This document shows positions 23,901 through 38,900 of a DNA stretch of 64,000 bases, one piece after another. Positions within the stretch are counted from its first letter, which is position 1, and each line of letters starts with the position of its first letter. The stretch comes from Symsagittifera roscoffensis (lineage: Eukaryota > Xenacoelomorpha > Acoela > Convolutidae), in NCBI RefSeq assembly GCF_963678635.1, contig NC_087068.1, positions 42,247,649 through 42,311,648 on the forward strand, given 5' to 3'. Both the position numbers and the translations under genes were made by a program. The notes under the pieces were generated by a model. That model saw only the letters and a list, made by a program, of their open reading frames with translations, was not told where the DNA came from and made no database searches.

Positions 23901-26900
23901 CTTGGAATGTTTTTGTTCAAAATTTAGGCGTATTCATCTTGCTATGAATAGTTTTTTGACCTGTTCGATTTTTTTTTTCGGTTTTTTTTTCAAACTTCTA
24001 GGCTTTCTCGTTTTGTATTGCAAGTGATGCGAAGTGCAGCTTCGCTTTTGTGTAAAAAAATGTTTCTTACTTTCTAATTGATTTTCTTAAATTACTGTGG
24101 TCGAAACATTTTATTCTAGATGCACAGCAACCGGCTACATTTGTTTTCCTTATCGCTTTTGATTTTTTCTTTGGGTGTGCATATTGTTTTCGTATCACAA
24201 TGACCGTGTATTGCCACTTCTATTCTGCTTTGCTTAGCCTTTTTTGTTGTGAAACTCAGAAATTTGAATAATTTTTTACCGTTGCGATAATTTTGTAAAC
24301 AAATTTTTTTTCTGCAAATGGGACTCCTAATAAACATGGTTTTGCCACTTTATCACCTTGTTTGCAATATTTCAAATTTTTCGCCGTTAAATTGTACCTA
24401 GTAGTGGGTTTTAGCATCTGGGTCCAAAGTGCAAGTCATAAACATAGAAGTTGACAATACAGCGCCAGTCAAGAAAACGTCATACGCTTCTTTAATGAAG
24501 TCAAACAGTTTAAGCTACAGGTCTTCATCGCCCGCCGATCACATGAGGTCAAAAATCTCCCTCCCATTCTTGAAGAATAAATTCAGCTCAACTGACTCTT
24601 TGAAAGGAGCATCGAGTGAGGAAAAGATGTCCGAAAGCAGTAGCCAATTGTCAGTTACTAGTTTCGGACTGGATATGGATCGTAATTCTTTCTCCTCGTC
24701 GGCATCCCAAACAAAGGCAGCGTTCAAGAAAAATTATAGCGTAAGTGAAGAGAGTTTTGATGCAGTGTATAAATGAATCTTACTGAGTTTTGACTGTTTA
24801 ATCTCAAATTTATGTGGGAATTCCTTAGGATTTTATTTAACCCCCGCTCATCTCCAATGCAGGACCAGTGGGGGAGGGGGATGATTCTCAGGCATCATCA
24901 CTTTCTGGAGATAGTTGATATTTTTTGAATAGATATCGACACTTGACTTGGAAAAGGCGATCATGTCACACCTGAAGCTGCCGAATCCGAGTGTGGTGTC
25001 TCCAATCCACTCTCCCGAAGGCAGCTGCTCCTCGTTCCTGTTTAATCAGTCGGAAGTTGTCGTGCCTCGAGAGACCCGCTCGGCCCCTTTTCATGCCACT
25101 TCAACCTCTGCTATGACTGCCGGGTTGCTCGGTGGGGTGTTCATTTATTTAAATTGGGAAGCAAATTAGCCCATGAAGCGCTGTTTTTACTGGTTTTTGT
25201 TTGTAGCTCGACAGTTTCAACCACCATTGTTCATTTTTGAATATATTTTCTAAGAACGAAAATTGGGTTTATGAAGTGCTGAAAAACATGAAACTTTGTC
25301 TGAAAAATATGAATCTGAAATTTAGTCGTTGCGTTTTTTTAAAAAGAAAGTAGATTGGTGAAGATTGAGTAAAGTATACTAGAAATAGGAAAGTTGTCCA
25401 AGTTCAATGCTGAACCAATATTTAATTTGGTTACTAGTGAAGTGCTTAGGACCCTCTTTCCTGCCTCTGGGCAAAATGGTGGAAGTGGATTGGGCAAGAC
25501 AATTTGAGACTGATCAGATCAAGTTCAAAAGGAGACAGATGGCCAATTTGTGTGTGAAATATCTCTTCTTCAGACAGATGAGACCCAGACTGGTTTCAGT
25601 TCAGTTCTCGCCTAGGTTTTCCAAAGGTCACATATATCTACATCACAACTTGTTACATAAGGTCATTCAAGCCAAATAAATTTGTATCTTAATTTTTAAG
25701 ATATGGAACCGATATAAACTATGTTATTTAATCGGATATAGAACCGATATAGACGCTTGTGCAGCTCCAGTTTCGTGGACAGCGCCGCGCTGAATTTCTA
25801 TCTGTCAAGAAATTTGAGTATCATATCACCTCCATATCGTCTGCTGTAATCTAGTGCTAATGACTAAGACTGTGTCGCTTCAAAAACAATCATAAAAACA
25901 TTAGCCGCTAAGACATTTCAAAGGAAAAACGGAAAACAACTCATCCAAGGGCTGACAGCAGTTTTTCAAAGACTAACGAGGCATTATACCCTTAAAACTC
26001 AAGCAATCGTGACTAGTTCTTCGACAGCGTTCTGGATTTTTTATTTAGAGGTTCTCGAACAGTGAAAAAAATATTTTATTTTCGACGCGGAGAAAATTTT
26101 CGAAGTGTAGTTGTCATGATCTTAGCATATCATGCAATATTTTGTAATTATTTGCTCATATAAAATGTATGTATAAAATCGGGTTTTACAATTTTCTAAG
26201 TTCTTACCGCTAAAAGTTATCGCAATGATCAAGTTTAATCCGTTTATTTTTAGTATCGGTGGAAGGCATAAAAGCCCTGAACAATTCAGTTTTCACACCC
26301 TTCAACCCGCCGAAATGTGGACAACACCTGACCCAACTCTCCCTGATAATAGCCGGACCCCATCTGGGTATCTCAGTTGACCTGACTGATGAAATAAACA
26401 CTGTGGTCGAATTCCCCTTTGCTGGCGAATGTCTTTCCATGTGCGGGGACGAGTGCTTCATGTACGTCGTGTTCAAAGACTACCTAGAAGTCTATACCAG
26501 TAAACATTTGAATATAGAGTGCGCGGTCAAAGAGGATAACGTTGACTCCTCGAAATTGGCAAAGGTTCCGCAATTTCTGGCTGATCTTTGGATGAACCAG
26601 CCTATTTTCATGTGTGGAAGACAGAACTTTTTTGCGCTCACTAAATTGGAGCGATCCAAAATCAGCAATGATTCGATTTTATTGCAAAGTGTCTTTTCGC
26701 CATCCAAGTTCGGAGGTGTGCAGAATAGCAAGACAGTGAGTACAGTGTACTGTCTGGTGAAGGAAAGTGTGTTGGAGTGCTGCCAGGCTATGCTGGTCAG
26801 AGCAGAGAATCTCAGAGTAGGTTTAGATTGAATTTGTGATGCCTTTTGTTTTATTTTCATCCATTCATTTGATCAAATTCAGTTTTTCTGACAATTTTCA

Positions 26901-29900
26901 GTGCAGTTTTTTGACTGCGAGATAACGCTTAAGCATTACTTCTATAGTCCTGGTTTAGTCAAATTTTTTTACTTCCGATTTCTATTTGTGAAGCTCTCTC
27001 ATTTTGCGATACTTGATGCAACGAAGACGTTTCGTGTAAAGTCAATTTGCTCGCTCGGGCTGTCTGTTGAAGTGCATCTTCACTCATGTATTTCAGTGGG
27101 TGGCCCAGAGTCTCTATCTTTCGGTCGTTCTTGAAGTGTGGGTGCTACTTCTCAACAACTACAACACCCAGCACCAGAGTATGTTCCGATCAGTGTCCAG
27201 CAAACTCCTGGAGAGTCTCGCTCTCACTCCGGCTCTCAGTGAGATTTCCTTCCACAGAGTGGTGAAGAGCAACTCGAAGACTAGTAGAGTCCAAACTGAA
27301 CAGTATGTTCCCACTGTGCCGAATGCGGTGTTGAAGTTCTTGATTGACAACAGTGATATATCGAGTGCGGATTTTCTGGACAATCTATGCTTGTGTGCGG
27401 AAACGAACCAGGTTTGTGGCATCACAACTTAATTGTTGACATTTTTTCGGCAACTATCGACTTTTATGACTCGTGGATAAGCGGTACTAATGAGATTTAC
27501 TTTTGAATTTAATCTGCTGCTCAAGACTTTTTTTTCTGTAAATCTTGACAGTTTTTCTCGACATCAGAAGTTTCTGTTTATAGTTAAGTGAATTATTAGA
27601 CGGTTCTAGTGATAGTCGGTTTTTAGGGAATGTCGATCGATGTGTGTGCATTGAATTTTCTAACTGAAAGCCGTGAGTCAATCGAGTTGCTGCGAAATCG
27701 GGTCGAAGAGAGCCCTAAAATCCTCACAGACCTTCTCAAACTATCTCTAATCTACGCCCCACACTTGATATCGAAGCTATTATATGGCTCCAAATTTCAA
27801 TTCTCGCGTCACATGTCAGCTAATGATATCACCGCCTTTTACTCGAGAGAAACGCTTGCGACTGGTCATTCTTACATTTTATCGGCGTTCGACAAAGTGG
27901 CAAAAGCTGCGACACACGCAGCATGTAGTCAATTTGATCTTTTCGGCCAAACGCTATCTTCGATTAAATTGGATGATTTTCTTCGAATTATAACAGACAA
28001 TGTCAGTTTGTTTTTCTGCCCAAAAGAGTCAAATCAATTTCTGCCTATTGAGCGTTCTGCTAAAATCACTGTTGAAGATCACAGGCCCACAAAATTTGCT
28101 CTGCTTTTGAGCAAAATGCATCCAGAATTCTATGTGTCCGCTTTGGCCGAATTGTACAAAGCGGGTGATTTGAGAAAAGAAGATACTGTCAAATTTTGTA
28201 CAGCATGTTATTTCGACGAAATTAAAAAAGTATTCGATAACTGTGAAACTCTTCGAAACCCGAGTTTGAGATTTCTGCTTGAAAAGATTGTCAGCAGCGC
28301 TACTTTCAGTAACGAATATGGCAAAGATCTCTCTTGTGATCTTTATATAGCTGCAGTGATCAAAATGTATCTTCTAGAAGATTCTGAAACGGTAACAAAA
28401 GCGCGTCAGTTGGACCGAAGACAGACCAAAGTTTCCAGATTGCCGTTAAAAACTGAGTTTTTCGACCAATGTGTTCGAAGTATGATCGGGGATCGCAATT
28501 TTGAGTGGGTCAAAATACTGTCGCCTTTTTACAGCATTGCAAAAGAAATGGATTGCTGCAAGAAAAGTATGTGCGATTTAATTTAGAATCGTTTAGATTA
28601 GGAAGAAAAATATATAAATTTTTTCTTTTTGTAGGCTCAATCTACCTCTTGACAAAATATTCAGTTAGATCAAACATTGGGCTTTACCGAATGAAATTGT
28701 TGTAGAAGAATTATATTGTTCCTATTGTATTAAAATTTTGTTAAAAAGTTTGTTTGTTTAAGGAACTAAATGATCAGTGAACTTTTATTTCCGAAAAGTA
28801 AAAAAAAAAACTTTTTTGATTCAAATTCCTGTTTTAGCAAATTTGTATGGTGACCTTACCCCACATCGCAAAAAGAACATATCCGCCGCTGGAGGTAGAA
28901 AAGACGGAAGTTGCGAAGCGCTGCCCTGCCCGTGTCTAACTTGTCGTCAAAATATCCTCGCAGCTCAAAGTCTCCTAACTAACGAAGATCTTCCTCTGAG
29001 AGAAGAAAGCTTGACTCAGTTGAAAGACTGGCTTTGTAGGCACTATGAAATATTGAGTCGCGAAAACCTTGTGTCGGTAACGGGTTATTATGAATCAACC
29101 GAAAAGTTGATTGAGCTTAAACTCGATTTCAAGTCTCTTATTTTAGAATCTCTGGGACGAAATGATTCTGGATTCCTATGTGCTCTTTTGGCCCCAAATG
29201 TGAAACAAATGACTTTGAAAGACGTAAAAGATTTGTACCTCGAAATTTCCGAGACCAACTCCGACACTTTGGAAGTCGAGCTGGTGATATTACGTCATTT
29301 GTCGCATTACATAACAGTGGAGCAAATGGTTGATATGATCCCTGCCGAGCGGAAGTTGGAAAAGTATATCGAAGTTTTGAAATTGTGTGACAAGCGAGAG
29401 CGTAATAAGGGAGATGAAAGTAAGAGAAGAAGCACTAATTACAGAGAGCGCAGACCATCTGGTCCTATGATTCGAATCAACGACATGGAGACTCGAATGG
29501 GACGCCTATCTTCGGAATTCGTCATGTGATCGTTTGATTGATCATGGATAATAACAAAATTGTATCAATGACAATTGGTGATAAATAACAGTATAAATTG
29601 TGAATACCAAGTTATTTTATTATCAAACCACACCTTAGAAATTTTTAATAAAGTATGAGTAACACATGCAGTACCAGAACTAATTTTCGACTAAGTTACG
29701 AAGTATCAACTAGAAAATTGATCAGATTTGGAGGTGCTGAACTCATCGTTGTTTACCAACAGAGTGACTGCTTAGTTAAGCAGAAGAGGAATTTTTGGAG
29801 CGTTTCTGGTCTAAACATCTCCAGGAACGAGCTCAGATCGTGTTGTGCTTTGCATCACCAACCTTTTGGTTGAAACACAGAGGCACTAATCACTTGAACT

Positions 29901-32900
29901 GCGCTTATGAAACAGGGTGCTTATGACACAGGGATTATGCAATAGAGCCAAGAGTGACAGACAGTTTGGCATGGTTGCATTTTTTTGGAGGAAAAAATTG
30001 TCAAAATTATTCTTGATCCACCGTTATGTTTTTATTGCACCTTGAGAGCTCGGATCATTTAAGTATTCGGGTTTATTATTTCCTTGTAATATGACGTGTT
30101 ACTTCGCATTTGCGTGAAAGAATGGTCGGTTGCTACTGGGACTGACCTGTCAGAGATGACCCTTTGGCACTCGTGTCTCCACAGTCCGAGTAGGAGTTTC
30201 TCGTCCTTGACCACTTCGCTGCCGGTATTAATCATGCCCTGCCAGATGCGGGAGAGATCTCTGAGGTTGAAGATGTAGTGGAACTTGGCAGGCGTTGGCA
30301 GCATCACTTTCTTCACCTTCTGCCACACCTGATGATGCAAAAAGAAACATCTGACTTTTTGTGTCTCAAATTTAATGTTGAACGGAAGTTTTTTCCGGAT
30401 ATATTTTTTCCAACTCTTCTAACAGACGTTTCTGAAGAAAGTATTTGAAATGAGTTGATCAAAAATCCGTAGGTCATTCAATGGATTGCCTTAATTCTTT
30501 CGCCTAGGAGCTCAATTAGTAGCAAAAAAAGGTAGACGAGTTTCATGGTCTCGTTGATCATTTTCAGTCATGGGAATATAATTCCCCTCTGGTTTCCTGT
30601 GAATTTAGAGCTTTTCATATTTTTTCGTAGTCAGGATAATGCCATCTATTTTTTGCTTGAAACAAATCCTTCTAATTACATACTTTGGTAGCCTAGATGA
30701 GGTTAGTAAAGGTAGTCTAGGTAAGGTTAGCTAGCACACTTACCTTGGTAGTCAATGGGACCAACTTGTCCACCAGTCCAATCACGTCTGCCTTGAATCC
30801 CCTCTGTGGACAATAGTGTCCACAGCCGATCTTCCTGAAGATCATCTCTATCGAAGACTCAGACGGCAGAGTGCAGTTGAAGATGCAGAACTGTCTCTTG
30901 AGTCGCATTGGGATGTCGTTTCGGCCTCCGCCAGGGTGGATCATGGCAGCTGTGAACTGCATGTCCACTATGGTTGTGAAGTCGCCTGGTTTGTCCAGGT
31001 TATAAAACCCACTCATTTCGATAGTCTGTCGCACTATCTCGTTGGTCACCTGCAAACAAAGCAAATTCATGAATGTTTTTACGAACGTTTTATCGGAAAA
31101 TGTTCAATGATAGTTATTTTGAAAATAATGCTCAGTTATTTGAGGCTCAATTACGTACACAATTGAGTTTAATTTACTGAGATTTACTGGACGTGCAAGT
31201 TTTTCTCGTTTTGAATAATTTGTTTTACCTGATCACCCCACTCGTTAATGACAGGCATGTTGATGTCGTCAATAAACACCGTCATTTTCTTTCCCGCCGG
31301 GGGTCCAAAAGTGCTGCCCATCCGCTTGTCAATGTAACTCTCAATGGTCCTTTGGAACATGTACGGCGTCGTTGCACTAGAGAAATTCAGACTCTTGTTC
31401 ATGTGTTTCTCAAGGTCGTTTTTGTTCATATTCCCTTTTATCATGACTGTCTTGGCGGTTCCTTGCTCACCGATTAGCAGAACTGGTCGGTTCTGTTTTC
31501 CTATGGTCGAAATGAGAGCATCAGTTCGTACGTTGTCGACGTTGGGAACCAGGATGGAGTTGAAATCGGGCGTGTGATCAGTTGGATAATTGTACTCCTC
31601 AACTTGGGTCTTCCAATGTCTCCACTCGCCTTCATTTGTGACGTAATAGTCAAACATTGTGTCCAGTTCGGTGTTTTCTACATTCGGCATATTGAGCTTC
31701 TGAGGAAGTTCCTTTGATGTTCGCATGAATTCCTCTAATTTTCGTCTATCGTCCCATTCTAGGAAAGCTCCAATTCCCCACATAATGCAGTAGGTGTAAA
31801 GTGGTTCCAAGAACTGCCGACCGCTTGTTGGAGCCTCGCGTTCTTCCCTTACTGGAATCAAACCTTCCATCAGACGAATCATCTGCTTAACTACCATGCA
31901 TTCGAGGACTGACATTTTGTACGTCAAGTTTTGCACGCTGAAGTCATAGATGACTTGGAACGAATTAGCGAACAGGGTTTTGATCATGTCGCCCTCTTCT
32001 CGTTTCCGATCGCGGAGCCACCCGGAAAGAATCGGGTCCCAGCTAAGAACGGAACTGGACATGAATACCATTCCGTTTCGAGAGACGGTAGCGGGAGATG
32101 CGTTGTCGATGTTGTCGGGCTCAAAGATGACCTTGCAGTTGGCAGCCATCGGGATTCGATCTCCGTTCGCTAGGGTGAGGGTTCGATTATCGTCCAGGAC
32201 GGAGTTCAAGTTCTAAAACGAAAGTGATTTAGGTTCTTAGCATTACACCATCAATTGTCCTGGTAGTTGAATCAAAACTTGTAATATTTTTCCTAAAAAC
32301 TGGCTTTACAGATCTAACGAAAAGAAAGAAAAATAATGTTGAATAATTTTGAACTCACCTCAATCCAGATTGCATCAACTGGTCCATCTAGTATCAGCCA
32401 AATATGCTCATTCTCTCTTGCTTTATGTGTCTTCCTCCACAAAGTCGAGAAGATCCCATCTGTCCAATCATTAGTCGCCACGTCCAGTCTTCCAAACATT
32501 TGAGGAGCTGTGATAGCTTTGGGGTTCATCCTCATTTCCTTGTGTGGAACACCTTGTTCTGTGAAGGATTTTAGCAGAGTGTTGATACAAGTTGTTTTAC
32601 CCGCGCCTGTTGGACCAAGAGCCATAATTCCCCAACGCACCCTTTGAGTCTCGAACAGCTGAATTATCTTCAGGTTCCAATCTTTATGATTGACCAGATT
32701 TCCGGCATTGTTGACAATGTTGTCAATCGTTCGTTCCAGGTCTGGGTATCCCTTTTTGTCGAGGACCATTCCGGGGAACAAGTCGTCGATTAGAGACTGG
32801 AAAAGACCTTCATCTTCGTCTATCAGTTTGGACAAGTTCATGTCTCGAAGGACTCGCATCACAGTTTTGTTCTCGGGGTCATTCGGACTCTTTCGCTTCT

Positions 32901-35900
32901 CGGATCCGAGGGTTCTCAGAACCGACAGAATGTTTCTCAATCCAAAATCGTAGTGCACTTGCTTGGACAACTGCTCCTCGCATAGTTTGTATAATGTGTA
33001 GAATTTTCTCGAAAGTTCGATGTTTTCGAGGAATCCGCAGCTGGCGAGTTTGACTCGAATAATGATGGCTCTGTCTGGAACCATCATGGCCACTGTACGG
33101 AACATGATCTTCAGATTTTCAGGAAGCTCTTGACGTCCAGCATAACCAGGGTTCTATAATAGTGTCAAATAATATGTTAGTTTCATTTCACGAATTGATG
33201 AAGTAACATCTTTAATCAATGAGTTAAGAGAACGTTTGTGACAAAAGCATTCAGGAAAATCTGTAAGTTCAATTCGTAAAATAAATCAAGACTTTCTCGC
33301 AATATCAGATACGTTTTGTTGTGATATTTATATTCGGCGGTTCATATTCTTAGCAGAATTGATTCTTTTTGTAACACATTTGAAAATTTACCATTGTAAG
33401 GAAGATTCCAAACTCTGGATTCATATCCACAGTGTCTCCATCTGAGAAGATGAACTGCTTCTTCTTTTCCTTCTTACAATTCAGCACAATCGCAATCTGC
33501 TGAGCCGCCACAGACAACACCGGCAACTCAATTCTGTTGAATTCATCAAAACACCCCCAGGATCCAGACTGAGCCAGACCCTTGTAGATCCTACCAAGTC
33601 CTCGGAAGTCCATCTGGTCAGAGCAGTTGAACACGACCACGTATTTGCCCAGACATCGTCCCATGTCTTTGGTGGTCTCGGTTTTGCCGGTTCCAGCGGG
33701 CCCAGCTGGGGCACCTCCCATGGACATGCCAAGGGCTTGAGCCAGGGTAATGTAACATCTGGGAAAAATCAATTTTAGTCAGGCTGCTTTTGTATTCTTG
33801 AATAGCTTGCAGATAATTACTGATTTTTTTTGAAAATTTGGCAAGATTTGAATTTTACAGGATATTTTGCCTTCGATATAACATTTTTCTATTATTTGAA
33901 AGTAGTGTTGCGAGAGGAATGTCCAGTTTTGTCAGTATTCGGTATTTGAGTGTTTACATGAAGTACATTTCGAGCGATAACTTATGAAAGATCTAGCTAT
34001 ACTTTTTCTAGTCTCCGGCCTTATCCACTGCATGACCATCCTGGGGGAGGGGTTTTCATCCATTTTGTCGTAGCCATTTCCATGTCCAGGAGGCGGATGA
34101 TATTACGAACCCTTCGACCGGGACCGAATTGGGATTCGAACCCTCGACCCTCGCCCACAATCTATCTATACCTTACTGCCCCCGCCAGAACTTCCTGCTT
34201 ACCTATCTGTGAGTGGAGTGATTACAAGTCTCTCTGTGCAGCCGACGAACTCGTTCTGGTAGAGGAACATGACGTCAGTGATTCGGATCTCCAACTTGTC
34301 TATGTCCTCCACGAAGTAGAATCTGCACTGCTTCAGCCACTCGAAGTCAGACGGAGACCGGATCCTCATCGCCACCTGAAGTATTCTCAGGTCATAAGGG
34401 AAACGACATATATCCTTTTGAAAGTTGCTGGCCTTTTTGCAATTTTTTCAAAATGCGATGAAGTCCTGTTTAGGTTTTCCATAACTCAGAAAAGTGACAG
34501 TGACAGCTCACTATATGCCAAAACGCTCCCAAAAAACTTGTCTCGGGTGTTATGATGTGAAGTTTGATGTTGACGTACGAACACCTGACTTTTTTGTCTT
34601 GGAAGCAAATGGACAAAGGCAGGCCTAAGCGGGCGATCGAATCGATGTGTAATGTTTCACTTTCGAAACTTCAGTTTTGTCTGCAAATAATCAAACAACT
34701 ACCCGTAAACCATATGCTGACGCTGACAGCATTAGCGATTCGGGACGTAGGAAATTTTGGCAAAGACCAAATTGTCTTGTGACAAAGTGACATGCAACCG
34801 TGTAAAGTCTCTGCTTTGACTTACGAGTTCGTTAAAAATGTCCCTCTGGTGTACGTGGATAGTGATGAGTGTCTCGTACTTCCTCCTCTCGAACTTCCAC
34901 ACACTCTCCAAGTCCTTAGTAGTCTGGTGGATGAGAGTGTTCAGCATCTCCAAGAACTTGTCGTTCGTCTTCTTCATAATAGTCCGATCGTACTTGGTGT
35001 TAGCCAGCGCGTCAGTAGCGTCTCGCGTCCACAGCAACTGGATACCCAGTAGGCCAATCTAAATATATTAAGTTCTAATTAAACCACTGTATTTTTGATA
35101 TGTGGAGGCAATTTTCGTTCGATAGAACTGCATTTTTCTATGCAGAACACTGAACGCTCCAGCTCTTCAACTTATGAATGAAAATTATTTTTCAATTATT
35201 CAAGGCAGGTTGAGATTAAGTTGTTCAATTAATAAAGCTCCTTTTTAGAGTTAAATGGCTCTTCTTGATTATAGACCAAATAAAGCAGATGCTCATGGGT
35301 ATTTTCTGTGCAATGTTAATAGTGAAAATTTTCTGTTGTGACAAAATCAAAGCGAAATTTTGTTTTATATTTTACCGAACTTCACTACGATTTGGTTTTT
35401 GGGATCGCCAATCAAGTTGAATAAGATTATGGATTATTAGATAATTGGATTAGTTTTGTTTATGATAATTCAACTTTCTCCTTCACGCTTGCGAGGAGAA
35501 AGCGTAGTCAAATCGGAACATGACTTTTTTCAAATCAAAAACTTGTCTAACAGATTAGCTGAATCATTTGATAGCTTGAATTATAACCTCATCAAGTTCA
35601 GCATCTGATTGTGCACATTTGGCGTAGATGCCCATGCCTAGGACGACAAAGTATTGGGTTCGAATCCGGCCAGGATCTGTTATTTTTGCAAACTGAAAGT
35701 CTTCCTCTTTAAAAATTTTATCGTTTTTCTGCTTTTTTGCTGTTGGCTCAGTTTTTCTGCTTTTTTTTTCTATTGGCTCAGTTGTCAACAGCTATCGTTT
35801 TTCTGCTTTTTTGCTGTTGGCTCAGTTGTCACACACCGATTTTGCTTAAGTGGGTGAAAATTAAGTGGGATTAAGTGCGAAGAGTACTTAGGAGGGACTG

Positions 35901-38900
35901 GGAAACCTTTAAGGCTAACAAAAATACATAGGAAAATTTTATGGGGATCAAAGCCTTTTTTTTCACCAAAAATTACACGACCTACTTGAGTGCGCTCACT
36001 ATGTTCAATCAGAAAGGGAGTTTGCGATTGCTGTACAATTAGTTTTTTTTAATCATTTTAATTATTGCAAAAAATATAATAGCGAAGATCTAATTGAAAA
36101 AATGTTTGAACAATTTTGAAATATGTAACTTTTAAAAAAATTTCTGACCTTTTTATGGTAGCGAGAAAATATTGAAATAAAGCATCGAGAATTAAGTATA
36201 TAGCCAACATACATTTGGAAAAAAATAATGAAATCAAGACCGAACACAAAGATTAAGTTTTTGAAATCATTTTTAACTTTTATGTTTCACCGATAAAAAC
36301 ATATATCACCCTAAACTTCTTTGAATTTTGAAAATAATTTATAATTAACGCTTTTTTGATTTAGTTTTCATTATTGGAGAGAGTATTTTGCCTTCGATTA
36401 AGCAAGAAATTTGAAGTGAACTTAGAAAGAAACCAAATCGCGATAAAATCCAATTTGAGTGTGAACATTTTTCAAGTCTTTCCTGAAAAAAACCTTCATT
36501 CATTGACTGGCACTTACTAATTGTTTTGCGAATGAGGCAAAGTATTTGAGCACTCAGATTGAGATTGAATACTCCTGATCTAACCAAAAATAACAACCTT
36601 TACAAACAAAATTAGCTACTATTCCGAGCAAACAACCCCGAGAACTTATTTCCTGCTTCGTCAAGCGGTCGTTACAAACATTTTTTGAAATTTAGAAGAA
36701 AATATTTGTTGTCTATTACGCAAATTTCGGTGGCCATTGCAACGAATTTATGCAATTTTCAGTAAATTAGCATTTCAGTAAATTACAAAAACTATCTTCA
36801 TCAATTTCAATCTAGATCGAAGGCTAGAAATGTTAGGTAATATATATTTTTGAGATTTCGCATGCAGGAGTAGTTCAGTTAATCGTTTGATGCTGTTGTT
36901 GCTCTTTCATCAACATCGGAAATTTCTTCCCACAATTCCTTTGGTACAATTTATGCGCAATATCAGACTCTAAACTCCTCTCGACTTCCTGTTCCACTTT
37001 TAACATGTGATACTCCCGTCTTCGATCTTCGTCATAATCCAACAAGGTGTAGTACATTTTTGCGTGAACGCACTGCTCGAAAGTCTTGCATAATTTATTC
37101 ACGCTTGCTCCGCCAGTTACGAGGAGCGAACTGAGTGCGGCGCCGACTGCGATACACCCGCAAATCATCCAGACCAAGTTAACGAATATCTGGTCGAAGT
37201 AGGGAACGAGGTATGGTAGGACCACTCCAATTAGACGTCCACCGCCAGAGCTAATTCCTAGATAATTATTTGTACTTGAGAGACTAAATTGATTAGCTAA
37301 CACAAAGGCTCCGTATATTCAATCAGCAGTATTCTTGTTATTTTTCTGCTCCTTTTGATTTTCGTTTGCAATAAGTACAATTTTCTATCAAAGCAGATAC
37401 ACTTTGCTGCAATCAGAATTAACTATCCGAAAATCAATTATTCGACTCCTGACTACTATTTTAAGACCTTTGGTAGTATTTTAAGGCCCTAAATTTTTTC
37501 TAAAGTCGCCTTTGGCTCCGATATAAGGGGGCAGCGCGGAGGGGGGGGGGAGAGCGCGAGCCAAAAAAAGTTGCAAACTTTTTGTCAAAACTGTCCTAAA
37601 AGTGTCTAAAAACGCCTTTTTTGGCCTGATTTTTTTCTTAAAATTGCCTGCGGCGCAGAAAATTTTGGTCAAAACAGAATCTTTTTAGTCCTTAAGAAGA
37701 GCTCGGAAAATCAATTTGGTAGACCTAAAAACAAAAATTTTTGATGTTTTTTTTGAAAATCTCCGCCTTGACCCCTCGAGAAAATCCTAGATCCGTCCCT
37801 GCTGTGAAACTCATTTCGTTTCTCAAGCACAAGTTCTCTTTCCTACTATAGCTCCCCTAGCAAATTGTTTTAAGTTGTCTGGGGGCTACAATGGGAAAGA
37901 GGGCAATCTTTATGCACCTAGTAGCGTGCATCTATGACACTCGGGAAGCAGTTCAATGGTGAGAAGGTACAGTCCATTGAATGCACCTGGTGACGTCATA
38001 GAACTGAGTCTGGTGAGGAGGAACTCCAGGATTGGGAAGGATCCGAAGAAGAGAGCGAAGGTCCTGGAGGCACCGCACAGGGTCAGAAACAGACAGTAGG
38101 TCTGCACGTTTAGAATAGAATTAAGGCATTTTCCCATAGCATGGTTCGTTCGTTGTTAAATGGTTCATTTTTTCAGTTCACAATCTCGTATGCTGTAAAA
38201 TTTTTCCCACTTATGAAAAATGGAAATAACTAGCGTTTGCGATTTACCAGTTTTTTTCCTGTTTGCCTATTCAGTAAAAATGTTTTGTTGAAATTCAAGT
38301 TTTTGAGCTTGGATACGTGGAGGAACAAACATAAGTTTCAGTTGTCTTCCTAATTATTGTACTAGAAATTGAGATTTTTCAAAAGGAAACCAACAAAATT
38401 TAGGCTTCAACAGATGTTAAGCACTAATGAATTTAATTTTGTTGTTGAATCATTTTGGGTTCTGGTCAATGAAAACAAGCCTTGCCTTAATTCTATTCTT
38501 CCATAAAAGAGCGGTCATGAGGTATAGAAATATGGACGAGACTTCGAAGAAGCCCCCCTCGTAGAGACTCCACTCGAGAGTGAGGGGGATCAGCTGGAGG
38601 TTTTCGGGGGGCATGTAGTAGTTTATACTGTAGTATACCACAGTGTTGGCTGTCCAGTTCAGAATCAACAGCCACGAGACGAATCTGATTGGACGAGAGA
38701 AGTCTGTGTCAATCGTGTTTTATGGCGAGTGACTCAATAATTTTTAGTTTGTTTTCCGTGATTTTGACTTAACTTTCTGGTACGTGGGGAAAAATTTAAT
38801 TATATTTGGGTTGACAAATATCTCGTAAAACTGCATGGTTAAGGGGGAGTGGTGGTGAAGTGGTTACGTCTCCGCCTCTCAATCGAAAGGTCGGATGTTC

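Larger units (their letters stand above)
21534..24414. other. Large HPS3-like intron with repeats
   Basis: This 2.9-kb intron holds a motif shared with 11150-11220 (ATCGGGTACTA...CTTTTTCCCG at 22931), a tRNA-like SINE unit (23040-23110), a 174-bp imperfect tandem repeat (23496-23843) and a short dispersed hairpin (near 24018). No coding exon is visible in it. Confidence 0.5.
35059..36874. other. Left part of the 8.2-kb dynein intron, downstream of the SLC22-like gene
   Basis: Noncoding. It contains a tRNA-like SINE head at 35611-35680 (A box TGGCGTAGATG at 35620, B box GGTTCGAATCC at 35657), a 73-bp tandem repeat at 35721-35830, and family B fragments at about 35940-36020 and 36180-36510. 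Confidence 0.5.

Noticed and set aside
29655-29873. 72-codon ORF after the HPS3-like gene
   Set aside because: It lies beyond the poly(A) signal, is short, and has no motif or splice partner.
34082-34555. 157-codon plus-strand ORF
   Set aside because: It overlaps a tRNA-like unit and the antisense of a well-supported dynein exon.
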